This document shows positions 10,385-19,652 of a DNA stretch of 55,955 bases, piece by piece (position 1 is the first letter of the stretch; each line of letters opens with the position of its first letter). Source of the stretch: Actinomycetes bacterium (GTDB lineage Bacteria > Actinomycetota > Actinomycetes > Mycobacteriales > Pseudonocardiaceae); NCBI GenBank assembly GCA_021793175.1, contig JAJYTH010000010.1, forward strand, positions 1 to 55,955, in the 5' to 3' direction. The translations under genes and the position numbers were made by a program. The notes under the pieces were generated by a model. The model was given only the letters and a program-made list of their open reading frames with translations. It was not told where the DNA came from and made no database searches.

Positions 10385-11530
10385 TTACAGCCGAACGGGG
10401 TCATCCTGCCCGTTCACTCGGGACGCTTCGAACCCACCCCTTGAAAGAGAACGCCACCAGGGAACCACCTCGGGCGGCGCGCTCACGTCGATGCGTTCAC
10501 CCGGGCGTGGCACCGCCACCCGCACCCCTGCCTCGCTCGCGGCCCGCAGCACACGCTCCACCGGATCCGCCCACCCGTGAGGCGCGAGGGTGAAGGTGGC
10601 CCAGTGCACGGGTACGAGCAACCGCCCCCGTACGTCGAGATGCGTAGCCACACCGTCCTCCGGAGTCATGTGGATGTCCGGCCAACTCGTGGCGTAGGCG
10701 CCGACCTGGATGAGGGTGAGATCGAACGGGCCGTGGTCGCGGCCGATGTCGGCGAACGCGTCGCAGTACCCGGTGTCACCGCTGTAGAACACGCGGTGCC
10801 GCTTCCCGGAAAGCACCCACGACGCCCACAGAGTGGTGTTGCGGGCGAAGGCACGGCCGGAGAAGTGTTGCGCGGGAGTGGCGGTGATACGTAGCGAGTC
10901 CACCCGCGTGTGCTCATGCCAGTCGAGCTCCACGATCCGGTCTTCCGAGACGCCCCAGGCCCGCAGATGAGCACCCACACCCAACGGCACCACGAACGGG
11001 GCCGACTGTTCGCGGGCCAACGTCCGGACCGTCGCCGTGTCGAGGTGGTCGTAATGATCGTGCGAGATCACGATCGCGTCGAGGCGGGGCAGGTCGGTGA
11101 GACGATGCGGCACGGGATGCAGGCGTCGAGGCCCCACCAACCACGACGGCGAGGCCCGTTCGCTCCACATCGGATCGAACAGCACACGGACGCCGTCGAG
11201 CTCCACGAGTGAGCTCGCGTGACCGAACCACGTGACGTGCAGGCCTTCGGCGGGCGCGGGAGTCGGTCCCACGAGCGGCACCGGACCGAGCGGTTTCTTC
11301 GGCCCTCTCGTCACGGCCACATCGCGCACCACGTTCCGAACACTCCCGCGCGGCAACCAGCGTGCCGGGCGCGCGTTGTGGAACGAACCGTCACGGTACT
11401 GCGGCGAGGAACGCAGGATGCGCGGGTCGGGCCTACCGCCCAGGGCTTCGTAGACGCCTGTCGCTGCGGCCAGCGCCGCCGCACCGAGCAGCCCGAGACT
11501 CACCGCCAACAGGCCTGCTGCTCCACGCAT
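10385..11530 (-). CDS. Metallo-beta-lactamase-fold hydrolase, NAPE-PLD-like
   Basis: 381 aa with an N-terminal membrane anchor (LLAVSLGLLGAAALAAATGV), then an MBL domain of the UlaG/NAPE-PLD type: THVTWFGHASSLVELDGVR-like strand, the zinc motif SHDHYDHLD, a further HFSGR and FYSGDTGYCDAFADIG, and VPVHWATFTLA near the end. The frame runs upstream without a stop, but ATG 11530 with GGGAG about 10 nt ahead fits the family and gives a proper anchor. Substrate unknown. It precedes capA by 18 bp on the same strand. Confidence 0.88.
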   Translation of the reverse strand: MRGAAGLLAVSLGLLGAAALAAATGVYEALGGRPDPRILRSSPQYRDGSFHNARPARWLPRGSVRNVVRDVAVTRGPKKPLGPVPLVGPTPAPAEGLHVTWFGHASSLVELDGVRVLFDPMWSERASPSWLVGPRRLHPVPHRLTDLPRLDAIVISHDHYDHLDTATVRTLAREQSAPFVVPLGVGAHLRAWGVSEDRIVELDWHEHTRVDSLRITATPAQHFSGRAFARNTTLWASWVLSGKRHRVFYSGDTGYCDAFADIGRDHGPFDLTLIQVGAYATSWPDIHMTPEDGVATHLDVRGRLLVPVHWATFTLAPHGWADPVERVLRAASEAGVRVAVPRPGERIDVSAPPEVVPWWRSLSRGGFEASRVNGQDDPVRL

Positions 11531-11901
11531 CCGTCCACGCTCCCGTACAACCCGTACAAAGCCCGTACAACCCCCGCGTCGAGCCACGCTACCGACACAT
11601 TCACAACCTAGCCGCGCCGCGGAGCGTCCGGCTCGAGATCCGGACGTGGCATCACCGAGGACAGCGATGCGAGCACGCTGCGTGCCGTCAGCGCCGCGAC
11701 CGCGCGTGCGGCTCGCCCGCACCGAGGATACGGAGGCCTACGCAGGGCGCGGACACGACTACGCAAAATGCGGACACGGCTACACAGGCTGCGGACACGC
11801 CGGGCATCCGGTGTCAGCAGTCACACCTAGGCCCTCTGGCCTGCGCACATGGAATGCTACCGGCCCGCGCGGCGTTGCCCTACCGGAAGGAGGGAGCAGA
11901 A
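11531..11901. other. Divergent intergenic region with short direct repeats
   Basis: About 370 bp between the hydrolase and the sigma-factor gene. It must hold both promoters, but no clear -35/-10 pair stands out. Between 11747 and 11802 the motif GCGGACACG recurs three times at about 21-22-bp spacing (two full units plus a partial one). An open frame of 87 codons crosses this region but has no ribosome site and looks accidental. Confidence 0.6.
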
Positions 11902-12882
11902 TTGGCTGACGCCACGCTAACCGCCGCACGCCCCTCGGGCCCTCAGCGCAACCGTCTCGCGAACGAGGAGCCCGACATCGTGCGCTACTACCTCGACGAA
12001 GTCGGCGCGACCCCTCTGTTGACCGCCAACGAGGAGGTGGATCTCGCCAAGCGTATCGAAGCAGGAGTTTACGCGGCCGAGTTGCTCCGCCGGGCCGACG
12101 AGGGCGAGATCACACTCGTCCACGACCGTCGGGACCTGGAGACCGTCGCTCGCGACGGGCAACGCGCCAAGGACCACATGATCCGGGCCAACCTCCGCCT
12201 GGTCGTCACCGCTGCGCGGAAGAACCGCCACACGAACCTGCCCTTGCTGGACGCCATCCAGGAAGGCAACCTCGGCCTGATCCGGGCCGTGGAGAAGTTC
12301 GACTACGCCAAGGGCTTCAAGTTCTCTACCTATGCTATGTGGTGGATCCGGCAAGCGATCCAACGCGGTAACGCGTTCCAGAGCAACGCCATCCGGCTGC
12401 CGATGCACGTCAGCGAGCAGGTGGCCAAGTTGGACCGCCTGGAGCGCACCCTGCAGGCGCGCAGCAACCACGAGCTCACAGTGGAGGAACTGGCCACCGC
12501 GGCCGAGATGCCGGTGGAGCGGGTGGAGGCGCTGCGCCAGGCCGGTCGATCGACCGTCAGCCTGGACATGTCCCTCGACGAGGACGGCGAACTGTACCTG
12601 CGTGACCTCGTGGCGGACGGGACCGTCCCCGCGGTCGGCGAGGGTATCGAGCGGCAAGCCATGATCGACCAGGTGCGGGCCACACTCGACAGCCTCCCGC
12701 CCACGGAGGCGGCCGTGGTGTCGCTGCGTTACGGCCTGCGAGACGGCCGCCAGCACACCATTCCGGAGATCTCGAAGCGCCTGGGATTGAGCCGCAAGCG
12801 GGTGCGCACACTCGAACAGCGCGCCCTCACCCTGCTGCGGGAACCGCAGCGCCGCGAGCCGTTGCTCGACTGGGCGAGCTGA
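11902..12882 (+). CDS. RNA polymerase sigma factor, sigma-70 family (divergent group 2)
   Basis: 326 aa. Region 1.2 (DIVRYYLDEVGATPLLTANE), region 2 (LPLLDAIQEGNLGLIRAVEK, FDYAKGFKFSTYAMWWIRQA), region 3 and region 4 (LGLSRKRVRTLEQRALTLLR) are all present. Region 4.2 reads KRVRTLEQRAL rather than the usual ERVRQIE, and the 2.3 segment lacks the GRGM of HrdB/SigB, so it is a divergent primary-like factor, not plain SigB. TTG start chosen because GGAAGGAGGGAG lies 5 nt upstream; the long upstream frame has no coding look. A strong hairpin follows. Confidence 0.88.
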   Translation: MADATLTAARPSGPQRNRLANEEPDIVRYYLDEVGATPLLTANEEVDLAKRIEAGVYAAELLRRADEGEITLVHDRRDLETVARDGQRAKDHMIRANLRLVVTAARKNRHTNLPLLDAIQEGNLGLIRAVEKFDYAKGFKFSTYAMWWIRQAIQRGNAFQSNAIRLPMHVSEQVAKLDRLERTLQARSNHELTVEELATAAEMPVERVEALRQAGRSTVSLDMSLDEDGELYLRDLVADGTVPAVGEGIERQAMIDQVRATLDSLPPTEAAVVSLRYGLRDGRQHTIPEISKRLGLSRKRVRTLEQRALTLLREPQRREPLLDWAS

Positions 12883-12961
12883 TCGGCCTGATCGGCCCCG
12901 CATCGAATCGGCGGCGGATCGACACCGACGTGACCCCGCCAGGTCGTGACGACACCGACAT

Positions 12962-12988
12962 GACCCCCGTCAGGTCATGACGGGGGTC
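12962..12988. terminator. Hairpin between convergent sigma and chaB genes
   Basis: Perfect 10-bp inverted repeat GACCCCCGTC / GACGGGGGTC with a 7-nt loop. No T-tract follows, but position between two convergent genes suggests bidirectional termination. Confidence 0.6.
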
Positions 12989-13086
12989 GAAGGAGCCCGA
13001 AGCGGGGTCCGGCACCGCCTGCCTCCATCACTCAATGAATCCAGTCGATTTCACAGCGCATCGCTAGATTCGCCGTGCTCGGCGAC

Positions 13087-13506
13087 TCACGAGGATCCGC
13101 TCCCGCGGGCCTTGGCCGTCCTGCGGCCACTGGCCTTCTGCAACGCGTCGACGAGATCCTGCTTGTTCATGGAGGAGCGGCCGGGGATGTCGAGTTGCCT
13201 GGCACGCTCGTAAAGGTGCTGTTTGCTGGCGTTCGCGTCCACTCCGCCGGCCGTTTTGGTGGCACGTTGTCCCGCGCCACGTGAGGCCTGCTTGTCGGAC
13301 GGCCCCTTCCGGTCCTTCGGCTCCCAGCGGTCGCCGACTTTTTCGAAGGTGTGCTTGAGCGCCGCGAAAGCAGTCTGGTGGGCCCGCCTGCCCTCGCCGT
13401 AGGTCTTGACGGCGGAGTCGTGCGCCTCGATCCACGTGCGCTGCGCCTTCTTCGGGGAGCGCTGCAACGTACTCGGAAGTTCCTTGCGTCCCGGCACAGG
13501 TACCAC
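13087..13506 (-). CDS. chaB: ChaB family protein with Rho-N-like C-terminus
   Basis: 139 aa. The ChaB domain covers residues 6-70 (ELPSTLQRSPKKAQRTWIEA, AALKHTFEKVGDRWEPK). After a Gly/Lys-rich linker the end holds a Rho-N/SAP-like module (KQHLYERARQLDIPGRSSMN, KQDLVDAL), then a basic tail. ChaB was named as a putative regulator of the ChaA cation antiporter, but here it stands alone and the role is unknown. GTG at 13506 with AAGGCAG close upstream. Confidence 0.9.
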   Translation of the reverse strand: MVPVPGRKELPSTLQRSPKKAQRTWIEAHDSAVKTYGEGRRAHQTAFAALKHTFEKVGDRWEPKDRKGPSDKQASRGAGQRATKTAGGVDANASKQHLYERARQLDIPGRSSMNKQDLVDALQKASGRRTAKARGSGSS

Positions 13507-13632
13507 CTGCCTTGTGATCGGTTGCTCTCGTGCCGTCTGCCGTCCGAGTTGCCGTTATCCCGGTTCGGCAAACGCACATCTGGACATCTGGAAGGCGGGG
13601 GCCGTTCATCGACACGGCCGTTCTTCGGGACC

Positions 13633-14202
13633 GTGCTCGATCACCTCATCACCGACCACGGCCTCTACCAGGGCACGGACACACCACGACTGGCCTCGGT
13701 ACTTCGGGAGGCTCTCGCGGGCCTGTTCGTGCACGCGTTGAAGGAGAAGGAACAGTACGTTCCCACAGCGGTACTCCGCCGGGATCTCCTTTTGCGGATG
13801 CGGTCGTTCATCGATCAGAACCTGTCCGACCAGGAGCTCGGGCCACGGCTGATCGCGGCTGTGCACAACGTCTCGATCAGTTACGTCCACCGATTGTTCG
13901 GCGACGACGGAACCACGGTGGCGGGATGGATCCGCGAACAGCGGTTGCAACGGGCCTACAGGGATCTCTCCGACCCGGCGATGTGCGCCGTACCCGTCCA
14001 TCACATCGCGGCGCGCTGGGGGTTCTCGCACCACGCGGCGTTCACCCGCGCTTTCCGCGCCGCCTACGGCATCGCTCCCCGGGACCTTCGACGCAAGGCG
14101 CTGCCCCAGACGCAAACGGCATGGAGAGAACGTCAAAAGAGCGAAGAGGCTGTGCTAACGACATCCCCCGTGGTCCACACCAACATGGTGTCCAGACGGT
14201 GA
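13633..14202 (+). pseudogene. AraC-family regulator, N-terminus missing
   Basis: The frame encodes the C-terminal part of an AraC/XylS activator: a helical linker (LASVLREALAGLFVHALKEK) and two helix-turn-helix units (LIAAVHNVSISYVHRLFGDD, IAARWGFSHHAAFTRAFRAA, YGIAPRDLRR). The effector-binding domain of about 130 residues expected upstream is absent, because the 5' end runs into the divergent chaB start region. The first plausible codon is GTG 13633 (189 aa). Either a truncated remnant or a stand-alone DNA-binding domain; I favour a remnant. Confidence 0.65.
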
Positions 14203-14252
14203 TGCCCGTGCTACTCAGTGCGGGCACGGATCGGGACGCAGGGGGAAGCACG

Positions 14253-14713
14253 ATGCGCAAGATCCGCACACTCGCGGTGGGTGTCGCGGCGCTGTTCCTG
14301 GCGCTTCTGCCGGCGACAGCGTCCGCAGCCCAGGAGGCACCGGTGGCCGGTGAGGAGGGGGCGTCGGCCGCCGCTGCGCTCGAGACCGACCGCGCCAAGA
14401 AGGGGACTTATCCGGGTGGACTGGACTGCATGACGGTTACCGGCGCCCAGGCGTGTTTCGAAGCCTACGGCGACAAGTGTGGGTCCAGGACATGGTGGCC
14501 GACGGTGCCTCGGCCGTCGTCTACTGGGACAACTACCGCGACGGCGAGCTTTACCGCTACGGACGGTGTGAGAACCGACTGGGATCCGGGAACTGGGGCG
14601 TGTGCAACAAGAACTACTACGAAGGCAGCACGCTCGAGTATCAGGTCTGCGTGCAGGACTTCTCCGAGAATCGGATCATCCGCTGCTCGGCGGTGCACCA
14701 ACTCATCGCCTGA
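14253..14713 (+). pseudogene. Small secreted protein interrupted by a frameshift
   Basis: ATG 14253 behind GGGGGAAG starts a clear signal peptide (MRKIRTLAVGVAALFLALLP then TASAAQE) and a secreted segment ending FEAYGDK. The protein then continues only in another frame as VWVQDMVADGASAVVYWDNY, with Cys-containing downstream parts YGRCENRLG, WGVCNKNYYEGSTLEYQVCV and a stop at 14713. A single base missing near 14476-14480 (AAG(G)TGTGGGTC) would restore a protein of about 153 aa. It could be a sequencing error, a real mutation, or less likely programmed frameshifting. Function unknown. Confidence 0.75.
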
Positions 14714-14792
14714 TCGACGGTGAGTTCCCGAATTGTCGGGATCACACCACTGGCCGTCCCGCTCGTTGTCCCGAGCCGGATGTGCCCGCCTC

Positions 14793-14833
14793 GATCGCCC
14801 GGCCGTCACTCAAGGCCGGGCGATCTTCTTTTT
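14793..14833 (+). terminator. Rho-independent terminator
   Basis: Perfect 12-bp stem GATCGCCCGGCC / GGCCGGGCGATC with a 9-nt loop, directly followed by TTCTTTTT. Ends the transcript of the frameshifted secreted protein gene. Confidence 0.92.
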
Positions 14834-14896
14834 CGCCTTCGCCGCTCCTCGAACACCACGGCCACAGCCGGGCGTCCGCCGCTATAGTCGCCGGTC

Positions 14897-15967
14897 ATGA
14901 CCGGCACGAGGATCGGGCTGATTCGCGGCGACGGCATCGGCCCCGAGATCGTCGACGCCGCCGTGCGGGTGCTCGACGCGTTGGCCGACCTGGCGCCGGG
15001 ATCACGGGGCTGGGACTACGTGGAGATCGACGCGGGCGCCGACACCTATCGCCGCACCGGCGTCGCGTGCGCCGAGGCGGACGTACGGCGGTTGCGGGAC
15101 GAGGTGGACGCCACGCTGAAGGGCCCGGTCGGCCTACCCGACGTGCGCACTCCGGACGGGACCGAGGCCGGAGTGCTCGGCGGCATCCTGCGCACGGGGC
15201 TGGACACCTACGCCAACGTACGGCCCGTGCGCTCCTGGCTGGGCGTGCCGTCCCGGGTGCGGGCGAAAGAGGTCGACTACGTCATCGTCCGGGAGAACAC
15301 CGAGGGCCTGTACGCGTCGCGGGACAAAGGTGTGGGCAACCGCTGGGCGGTGACGGACACGCTCCTGGCCACCCGTGAGGGCACTTTGCGGGTCGCGCGT
15401 AAGGCGTTCGCGATCGCCGCGGCTCGGCGGGGCGCGGCCGCCGATGGAGTGCGTCGGGTCACCTGTGTCGACAAGAGCAACGTGCTGCGTAGTCACGCGT
15501 TCTTCCGCGAGGTGGTGACGGAGGTGGCGGCGGAGTTCCCGCAAGTGGAACTGGAGTACCGCTACGCCGACGCCGCCGCACAGGACCTCGTGCTGTCTCC
15601 CGAACGGTTCGACGTCCTCGTGATGGAGAACTTCCTCGGTGACGTGCTCAGCGATCTCGGCGGAGCCACGGTGGGCGGCATCGGCTTGTGCCCCGCGGGC
15701 AACATCGGCGACGGTGCCGCGTACTTCGAACCCGTGCACGGCAGCGCCCCCGACCTGGCCGGACGGGACAGGGCCAACCCGGTGGGACAGTTGCTGGCCT
15801 CCGTGATGCTGCTCGATCACCTGGGCCACGTCGACGAGGCCACGCGCCTGCGGCGGGCCGTGTCGTCGGTGCTGGCCCGCGGCGCCGTGCGGATCGAGAC
15901 CGACGGGACCGTGACGGGTGGCGCCCGCGCCGTCGCCGACGCGGTCGTCGCCGCGCTGCGGGATTGA
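14897..15967 (+). CDS. Isocitrate/isopropylmalate dehydrogenase family protein
   Basis: 356-aa NAD-dependent beta-decarboxylating dehydrogenase. Signature parts: IGLIRGDGIGPEIV at the start, VDYVIVRENTEGLYASRDKG, the catalytic Lys in TCVDKSNVLRSHAFF, and the metal-binding Asp segment ENFLGDVLSDLGGATVGGIG. The RENTEGLY motif is typical of isocitrate, homoisocitrate and tartrate-type members; LeuB usually has RELTGGIY. The substrate is therefore open. No leucine genes are nearby. ATG follows TAGTCGCCGGTC with no strong ribosome site. Confidence 0.85.
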   Translation: MTGTRIGLIRGDGIGPEIVDAAVRVLDALADLAPGSRGWDYVEIDAGADTYRRTGVACAEADVRRLRDEVDATLKGPVGLPDVRTPDGTEAGVLGGILRTGLDTYANVRPVRSWLGVPSRVRAKEVDYVIVRENTEGLYASRDKGVGNRWAVTDTLLATREGTLRVARKAFAIAAARRGAAADGVRRVTCVDKSNVLRSHAFFREVVTEVAAEFPQVELEYRYADAAAQDLVLSPERFDVLVMENFLGDVLSDLGGATVGGIGLCPAGNIGDGAAYFEPVHGSAPDLAGRDRANPVGQLLASVMLLDHLGHVDEATRLRRAVSSVLARGAVRIETDGTVTGGARAVADAVVAALRD

Positions 15968-16053
15968 CCCCGGCATTTCAGTCCACATGCGACGCCAATG
16001 GACCCGATTCGCTCCTGGCTTTCGGCGTCGAACGCTGGGACAATGGCGGCGTG

Positions 16054-16815
16054 ATGTGGCTGGAGCTTGAAGGTGCCGTGAACACCCGCGATGTCGGCGG
16101 GATCCCCACCGACGACGGAGCGAAGATCGCTCCCGGCCGCTTGTTGCGGTCGGACAACCTGCAGGATCTCTCCCCCGCCGACGTGACGCGCCTGGTGGAG
16201 GACGTGCGACTCGACACGGTGGTGGACCTCCGTTCACCCTTGGAAGTGGCCGCCGAAGGGCCCACACCACTGGGCCGGGTGAGTCACATCATTCACGTCA
16301 ACCACTCACTGCTGCCCGAGCGCGGTATCGACGCCGGGGCCGAGGCCCTGCTCGTGCGACGCAAGCGGGAGGAGGAACGCCATCCCGGCGATCCGTCGTA
16401 CCCGCACTACCTCGGTTACGTGGAAAACCGCCCCGACAGCATCGTCGCCGCCCTGCGGGCCATCACGCGTGCCTCCGGGGCTGCGCTGGTGCACTGCGCG
16501 GCGGGTAAGGACCGCACGGGCGTCGTCGTGGCCTTCGCTCTCACCGTGGCCGGAGCGCGCCGGGAGGACATCATCCGCGACTACGCGGCCACCGGCGAGC
16601 GGTTGCACCTCATCCTGGAACGTCTCCGCAGCACGCCCACCTATTCCAGGAACATCGACAGCGTGCCCGAGGACCATCATCGGCCGCGCGCCGAGATCAT
16701 GGAGGCTTTCCTGGAACAGGTGGATCGGCGCTACGGCGGCGTGGAGGAAGTGCTCGGGCGTAACGGCTTCGGCGACGACGAACTCGACGCCCTGTACCGC
16801 AAGTTGCGGGAGTGA
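16054..16815 (+). CDS. Tyrosine-protein phosphatase, PtpB-like dual-specificity type
   Basis: 253 aa. The P-loop VHCAAGKDRTGV (CX5R, C-A-A-G-K-D-R) with Lys and Asp inside the loop is typical of the Y_phosphatase3 (MptpB-like) family that also acts on phosphoinositides. The N-terminal NTRDVGGIPT and VDLRSPLEV are family motifs. Likely cytoplasmic, no signal. ATG 16054 or GTG 16051; neither has a clear ribosome site. Stands 86 bp after the dehydrogenase gene and 69 bp before the DUF4429 gene, same strand. Confidence 0.9.
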   Translation: MWLELEGAVNTRDVGGIPTDDGAKIAPGRLLRSDNLQDLSPADVTRLVEDVRLDTVVDLRSPLEVAAEGPTPLGRVSHIIHVNHSLLPERGIDAGAEALLVRRKREEERHPGDPSYPHYLGYVENRPDSIVAALRAITRASGAALVHCAAGKDRTGVVVAFALTVAGARREDIIRDYAATGERLHLILERLRSTPTYSRNIDSVPEDHHRPRAEIMEAFLEQVDRRYGGVEEVLGRNGFGDDELDALYRKLRE

Positions 16816-16884
16816 CGTCCCCGCTCGCGCTGTCACGGTCGCCCGCCGACGAGAACCGATTCGGTACTGCCCTATTCTGCCGAC

Positions 16885-17766
16885 ATGGCTGAGCTGACCT
16901 CACCCTTCGGTACCTGGACGTTCGATGGGCAGACGCTGCGTATCACGCCCGGTTCGCACCGGCGTGTCCACAAGGTGAGGAAAGCTCTCGGCGAGGTGGC
17001 GGTCCCTCTCACCGCCATAGCCGGCATCTCCTACGAACCCGGCCGTAAGACCGGTCGTCTGCGGGTGCGACTCAAAGCAGGCGCCGACCCTTTGTCACAG
17101 GTCGCCGGCGGACATCTCAACGACAACGCCGACCCCTATCAGCTGACGGTCGAGCCGGAACAGCAACAGGCGGCCGAGTACCTGGTGGACGCCGTGCGGT
17201 TCAGTCCACGCCCCGCCGACGACCCGGAGACTTTCGACCATTACGTGCTGCCGGGTCCGCCGGTTCCGGTGCATGTGTCGATATCGGAGGGCTCGGTGTC
17301 GTGTGACGGCTCCCGCGTCGTCATCGATTGGGGTTGGCAGGCGCCCGAGGCCAAAAGCAAGCTCGGTCGAAGGGAACTCAATCTCACCACGCTCGACGGG
17401 GTGGACTGGCGGCCGATGAGCGGGCTGACCGACGGTCTGCTGCGGTTCCGCGTGCGCGGGTTGGAGACGGCGCTGCCGCCCGAGGCCGATCCGCATTGCC
17501 TGCGGTTGGGCTGGGGAACCGAGAACGAGTTGTTGACCGTGCTCGTCGCCGCGGCCGTCACGGCCCGGCTGCCACATCCCAACACCCCCGCCGAGTCGGC
17601 ACACCTCGAACAAGGCCGAGCACAAGCCGATGCGAACTCGCTCGACGATGTGGACGGGATCTTGCGACGGCTGAGAGAGCTCGGCGACCTGCACCGGGAC
17701 GGCATTCTCGACGACGACGAGTTCGCCGCGGCCAAACAGGCACTGCTGCGCAGGATGACCGGTTGA
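16885..17766 (+). CDS. DUF4429 and SHOCT domain protein
   Basis: 293 aa. Two DUF4429-type beta domains (WTFDGQTLRITPGSHRRVHK near the start; SEGSVSCDGSRVVIDWGWQA near residue 140) and a C-terminal SHOCT helix pair (LRRLRELGDLHRDGILDDDE followed by FAAAKQALLRRM). Such proteins are common in actinomycetes; the SHOCT part may mediate oligomerisation or membrane association. Function unknown. Confidence 0.88.
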   Translation: MAELTSPFGTWTFDGQTLRITPGSHRRVHKVRKALGEVAVPLTAIAGISYEPGRKTGRLRVRLKAGADPLSQVAGGHLNDNADPYQLTVEPEQQQAAEYLVDAVRFSPRPADDPETFDHYVLPGPPVPVHVSISEGSVSCDGSRVVIDWGWQAPEAKSKLGRRELNLTTLDGVDWRPMSGLTDGLLRFRVRGLETALPPEADPHCLRLGWGTENELLTVLVAAAVTARLPHPNTPAESAHLEQGRAQADANSLDDVDGILRRLRELGDLHRDGILDDDEFAAAKQALLRRMTG

Positions 17767-17816
17767 GAACGACCGTTGAACATCGCCACAGCGGTGCCCG
17801 GCCAGTGGCGTGGACG

Positions 17817-19652
17817 TCAGCGAGCTGGGCGCACCACCCCGGCGTGTCCTCCCCCACGGCGCTCCGGCTCGGCCACGGCCTGCAACGTCCCGTCCGGCGA
17901 CACCTCGATGGCCGCCATCGCGCCGATCTCCGAGGACGACGAGAACTCGTGTCCGTAGCCCGAAAGCGCGGAACCGTACGCCTCACGGAAAGCGGGTTCG
18001 GCCGACACGGTGGCGGTGTTGCGTGGCGTGGCGCGCGGCGCCGCGAGCGCTGTCGGCAGGTCCATGCCGAAGTCGATGCGGTTCAGCAACGTCTGGGACA
18101 CCGTGGTGATGATCGTGGAGCCACCCGGTGAACCGAGCACGAGCCACGGCTTTCCGTCGTCGAACACGATGGTCGGCGTCATCGACGAACGGGGGCGTTT
18201 GCCGCCTTCGATACGGTTCGGGTCCGCGGGATCGTAGACGTGGCTGAAGTCGGTGAGTTCGTTGTTGAGCAGGAAGCCTCGGCCGGGCACCGTGATACCG
18301 CTGCCACCGGTCTGCTCGATGGTCAACGTGTACGACACCACGTTGCCCCATCGGTCCACAACGGACAGATGCGTGGTGGACGGACCCTCCGTGTCGGGGC
18401 GGTCCACGACGGTGCCCCCGGTATCGGCACAGGACGGGTCGTAGTCGCCGTCGGCGCTTCCGGCGGCCACGGGTTTGGGAGCCGCCGCCGTGGGGTCGAG
18501 TTCACACACGCGCTCGGCGGCGAAACCGTCGGACAGCAGCTCCTCGGTGGGAACGTCGACGAAGCTCTCGTCACCCAGGTAGCGGGCACGGTCGGCGTAG
18601 GCCAGAGCGGATGCCTCGAAGTAGTGGTGCAGTGCCTTCTCCTGGCCCATCGAGGCCAGGTCGAACCGCTCCAGGATGTTCAGTGTCTCCCCGACGGTCG
18701 TCCCACCGCTGGACGGCGGGCCCATCCCGACGACTTCGTAGCCGCGATAGTCGTGCCGGGTCGGCTCCGGCCACAACACCTCGTATGCCGCCATGTCCTC
18801 GGCGGTCATGTGTCCTTCGGGAACGGGGAGGTCGGTCCGGCCGGACAACGGCGGGGCCTGCACGGTCTCGACGATCTCGTCGGCCACCGGACCGGTGTAG
18901 AACCAGTCAACGCCTCGGCGTCCGAGCTCGGCGTAGGTGCGGGCAAGATCGTGGTTGCGGAACACCGACCCCACCTCAGGGGCGTCCCCATCGGGGAGGA
19001 ACAGGTCGGCTGTCGACGTGATCGCCGAGAAACGCTCGGCGTTGTCGAGTGTCTGCTTGCGGAACTCCTCGTCCACCACGAACCCACGCCGGGCCAGGTG
19101 CGTCGCCGGACGCAGCGCCTCCGACAGCGAGTACGTTCCCCATTCCCGGAGAGCGGCGTCCCAGGTGGCGGGCGTTCCGGGAACCCCGACAGCCGCGCCG
19201 CTGGTGACCATTTCCGGAAAGAGCGGGTACGGTTCCCCGGTCGCCGGGTCGATGAAAGCATCGCGCGGCATGGCCTCGGGCGCGGTCTCCCGCCCGTCGA
19301 TGGTCCCCACCTCGCCGGTTCTCGCGTCGTAGTGGACGAAGAACCCACCGCCTCCGACACCCGCGCTGTAGGGTTCGGTGACACCCAACGCCGCAGCGGT
19401 CGCCACGGCGGCGTCCGTGGCGTTCCCGCCTCGACGGAGCACTTCCAGTCCGATGGCGGTGGCCTCGGGGTCCACGGAACTCACCGCTCCACCACTGCCG
19501 ACGGCGATGGGGGTCTTCTCGACCGGCCGTGGCTGCGCCACAGCCGCCGCAGCCGTGGACTGGGTGAACGTCGCCAGACTCGCCGTCATCCCCACCGCGG
19601 CCAGGCACGCCAGGGCACGGTGACGGGCGGAGCGTGTGACGCCTGTGGACAT
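17817..19652 (-). CDS. ggt: Gamma-glutamyltransferase (secreted)
   Basis: N-terminal nucleophile hydrolase that cleaves or transfers the gamma-glutamyl group of glutathione and related peptides. The 611 aa begin with a signal peptide (ALACLAAVGMTASLATFTQS). The large subunit starts near AVSSVDPEATAIGLEVLRRG, and the autocleavage/nucleophile Thr is in GPSTTHLSVVDRWGNVVS. LVLGSPGGSTIITTV near the end is the substrate-binding Gly-Gly segment. ATG 19652 has GGGAGG ahead and gives a proper signal peptide; the frame continues 264 nt further without coding look. About 245 bp separate it from the divergent TRAP operon. Confidence 0.95.
   Translation of the reverse strand: MSTGVTRSARHRALACLAAVGMTASLATFTQSTAAAAVAQPRPVEKTPIAVGSGGAVSSVDPEATAIGLEVLRRGGNATDAAVATAAALGVTEPYSAGVGGGGFFVHYDARTGEVGTIDGRETAPEAMPRDAFIDPATGEPYPLFPEMVTSGAAVGVPGTPATWDAALREWGTYSLSEALRPATHLARRGFVVDEEFRKQTLDNAERFSAITSTADLFLPDGDAPEVGSVFRNHDLARTYAELGRRGVDWFYTGPVADEIVETVQAPPLSGRTDLPVPEGHMTAEDMAAYEVLWPEPTRHDYRGYEVVGMGPPSSGGTTVGETLNILERFDLASMGQEKALHHYFEASALAYADRARYLGDESFVDVPTEELLSDGFAAERVCELDPTAAAPKPVAAGSADGDYDPSCADTGGTVVDRPDTEGPSTTHLSVVDRWGNVVSYTLTIEQTGGSGITVPGRGFLLNNELTDFSHVYDPADPNRIEGGKRPRSSMTPTIVFDDGKPWLVLGSPGGSTIITTVSQTLLNRIDFGMDLPTALAAPRATPRNTATVSAEPAFREAYGSALSGYGHEFSSSSEIGAMAAIEVSPDGTLQAVAEPERRGGGHAGVVRPAR

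Noticed and set aside
11747-11802. CRISPR-like array
   Set aside because: Only two full units and one partial unit of about 21 bp with imperfect repeats, no cas genes.
14897-15967. LeuB (3-isopropylmalate dehydrogenase)
   Set aside because: The RENTEGLY motif fits isocitrate/tartrate-type members better; left as family level.
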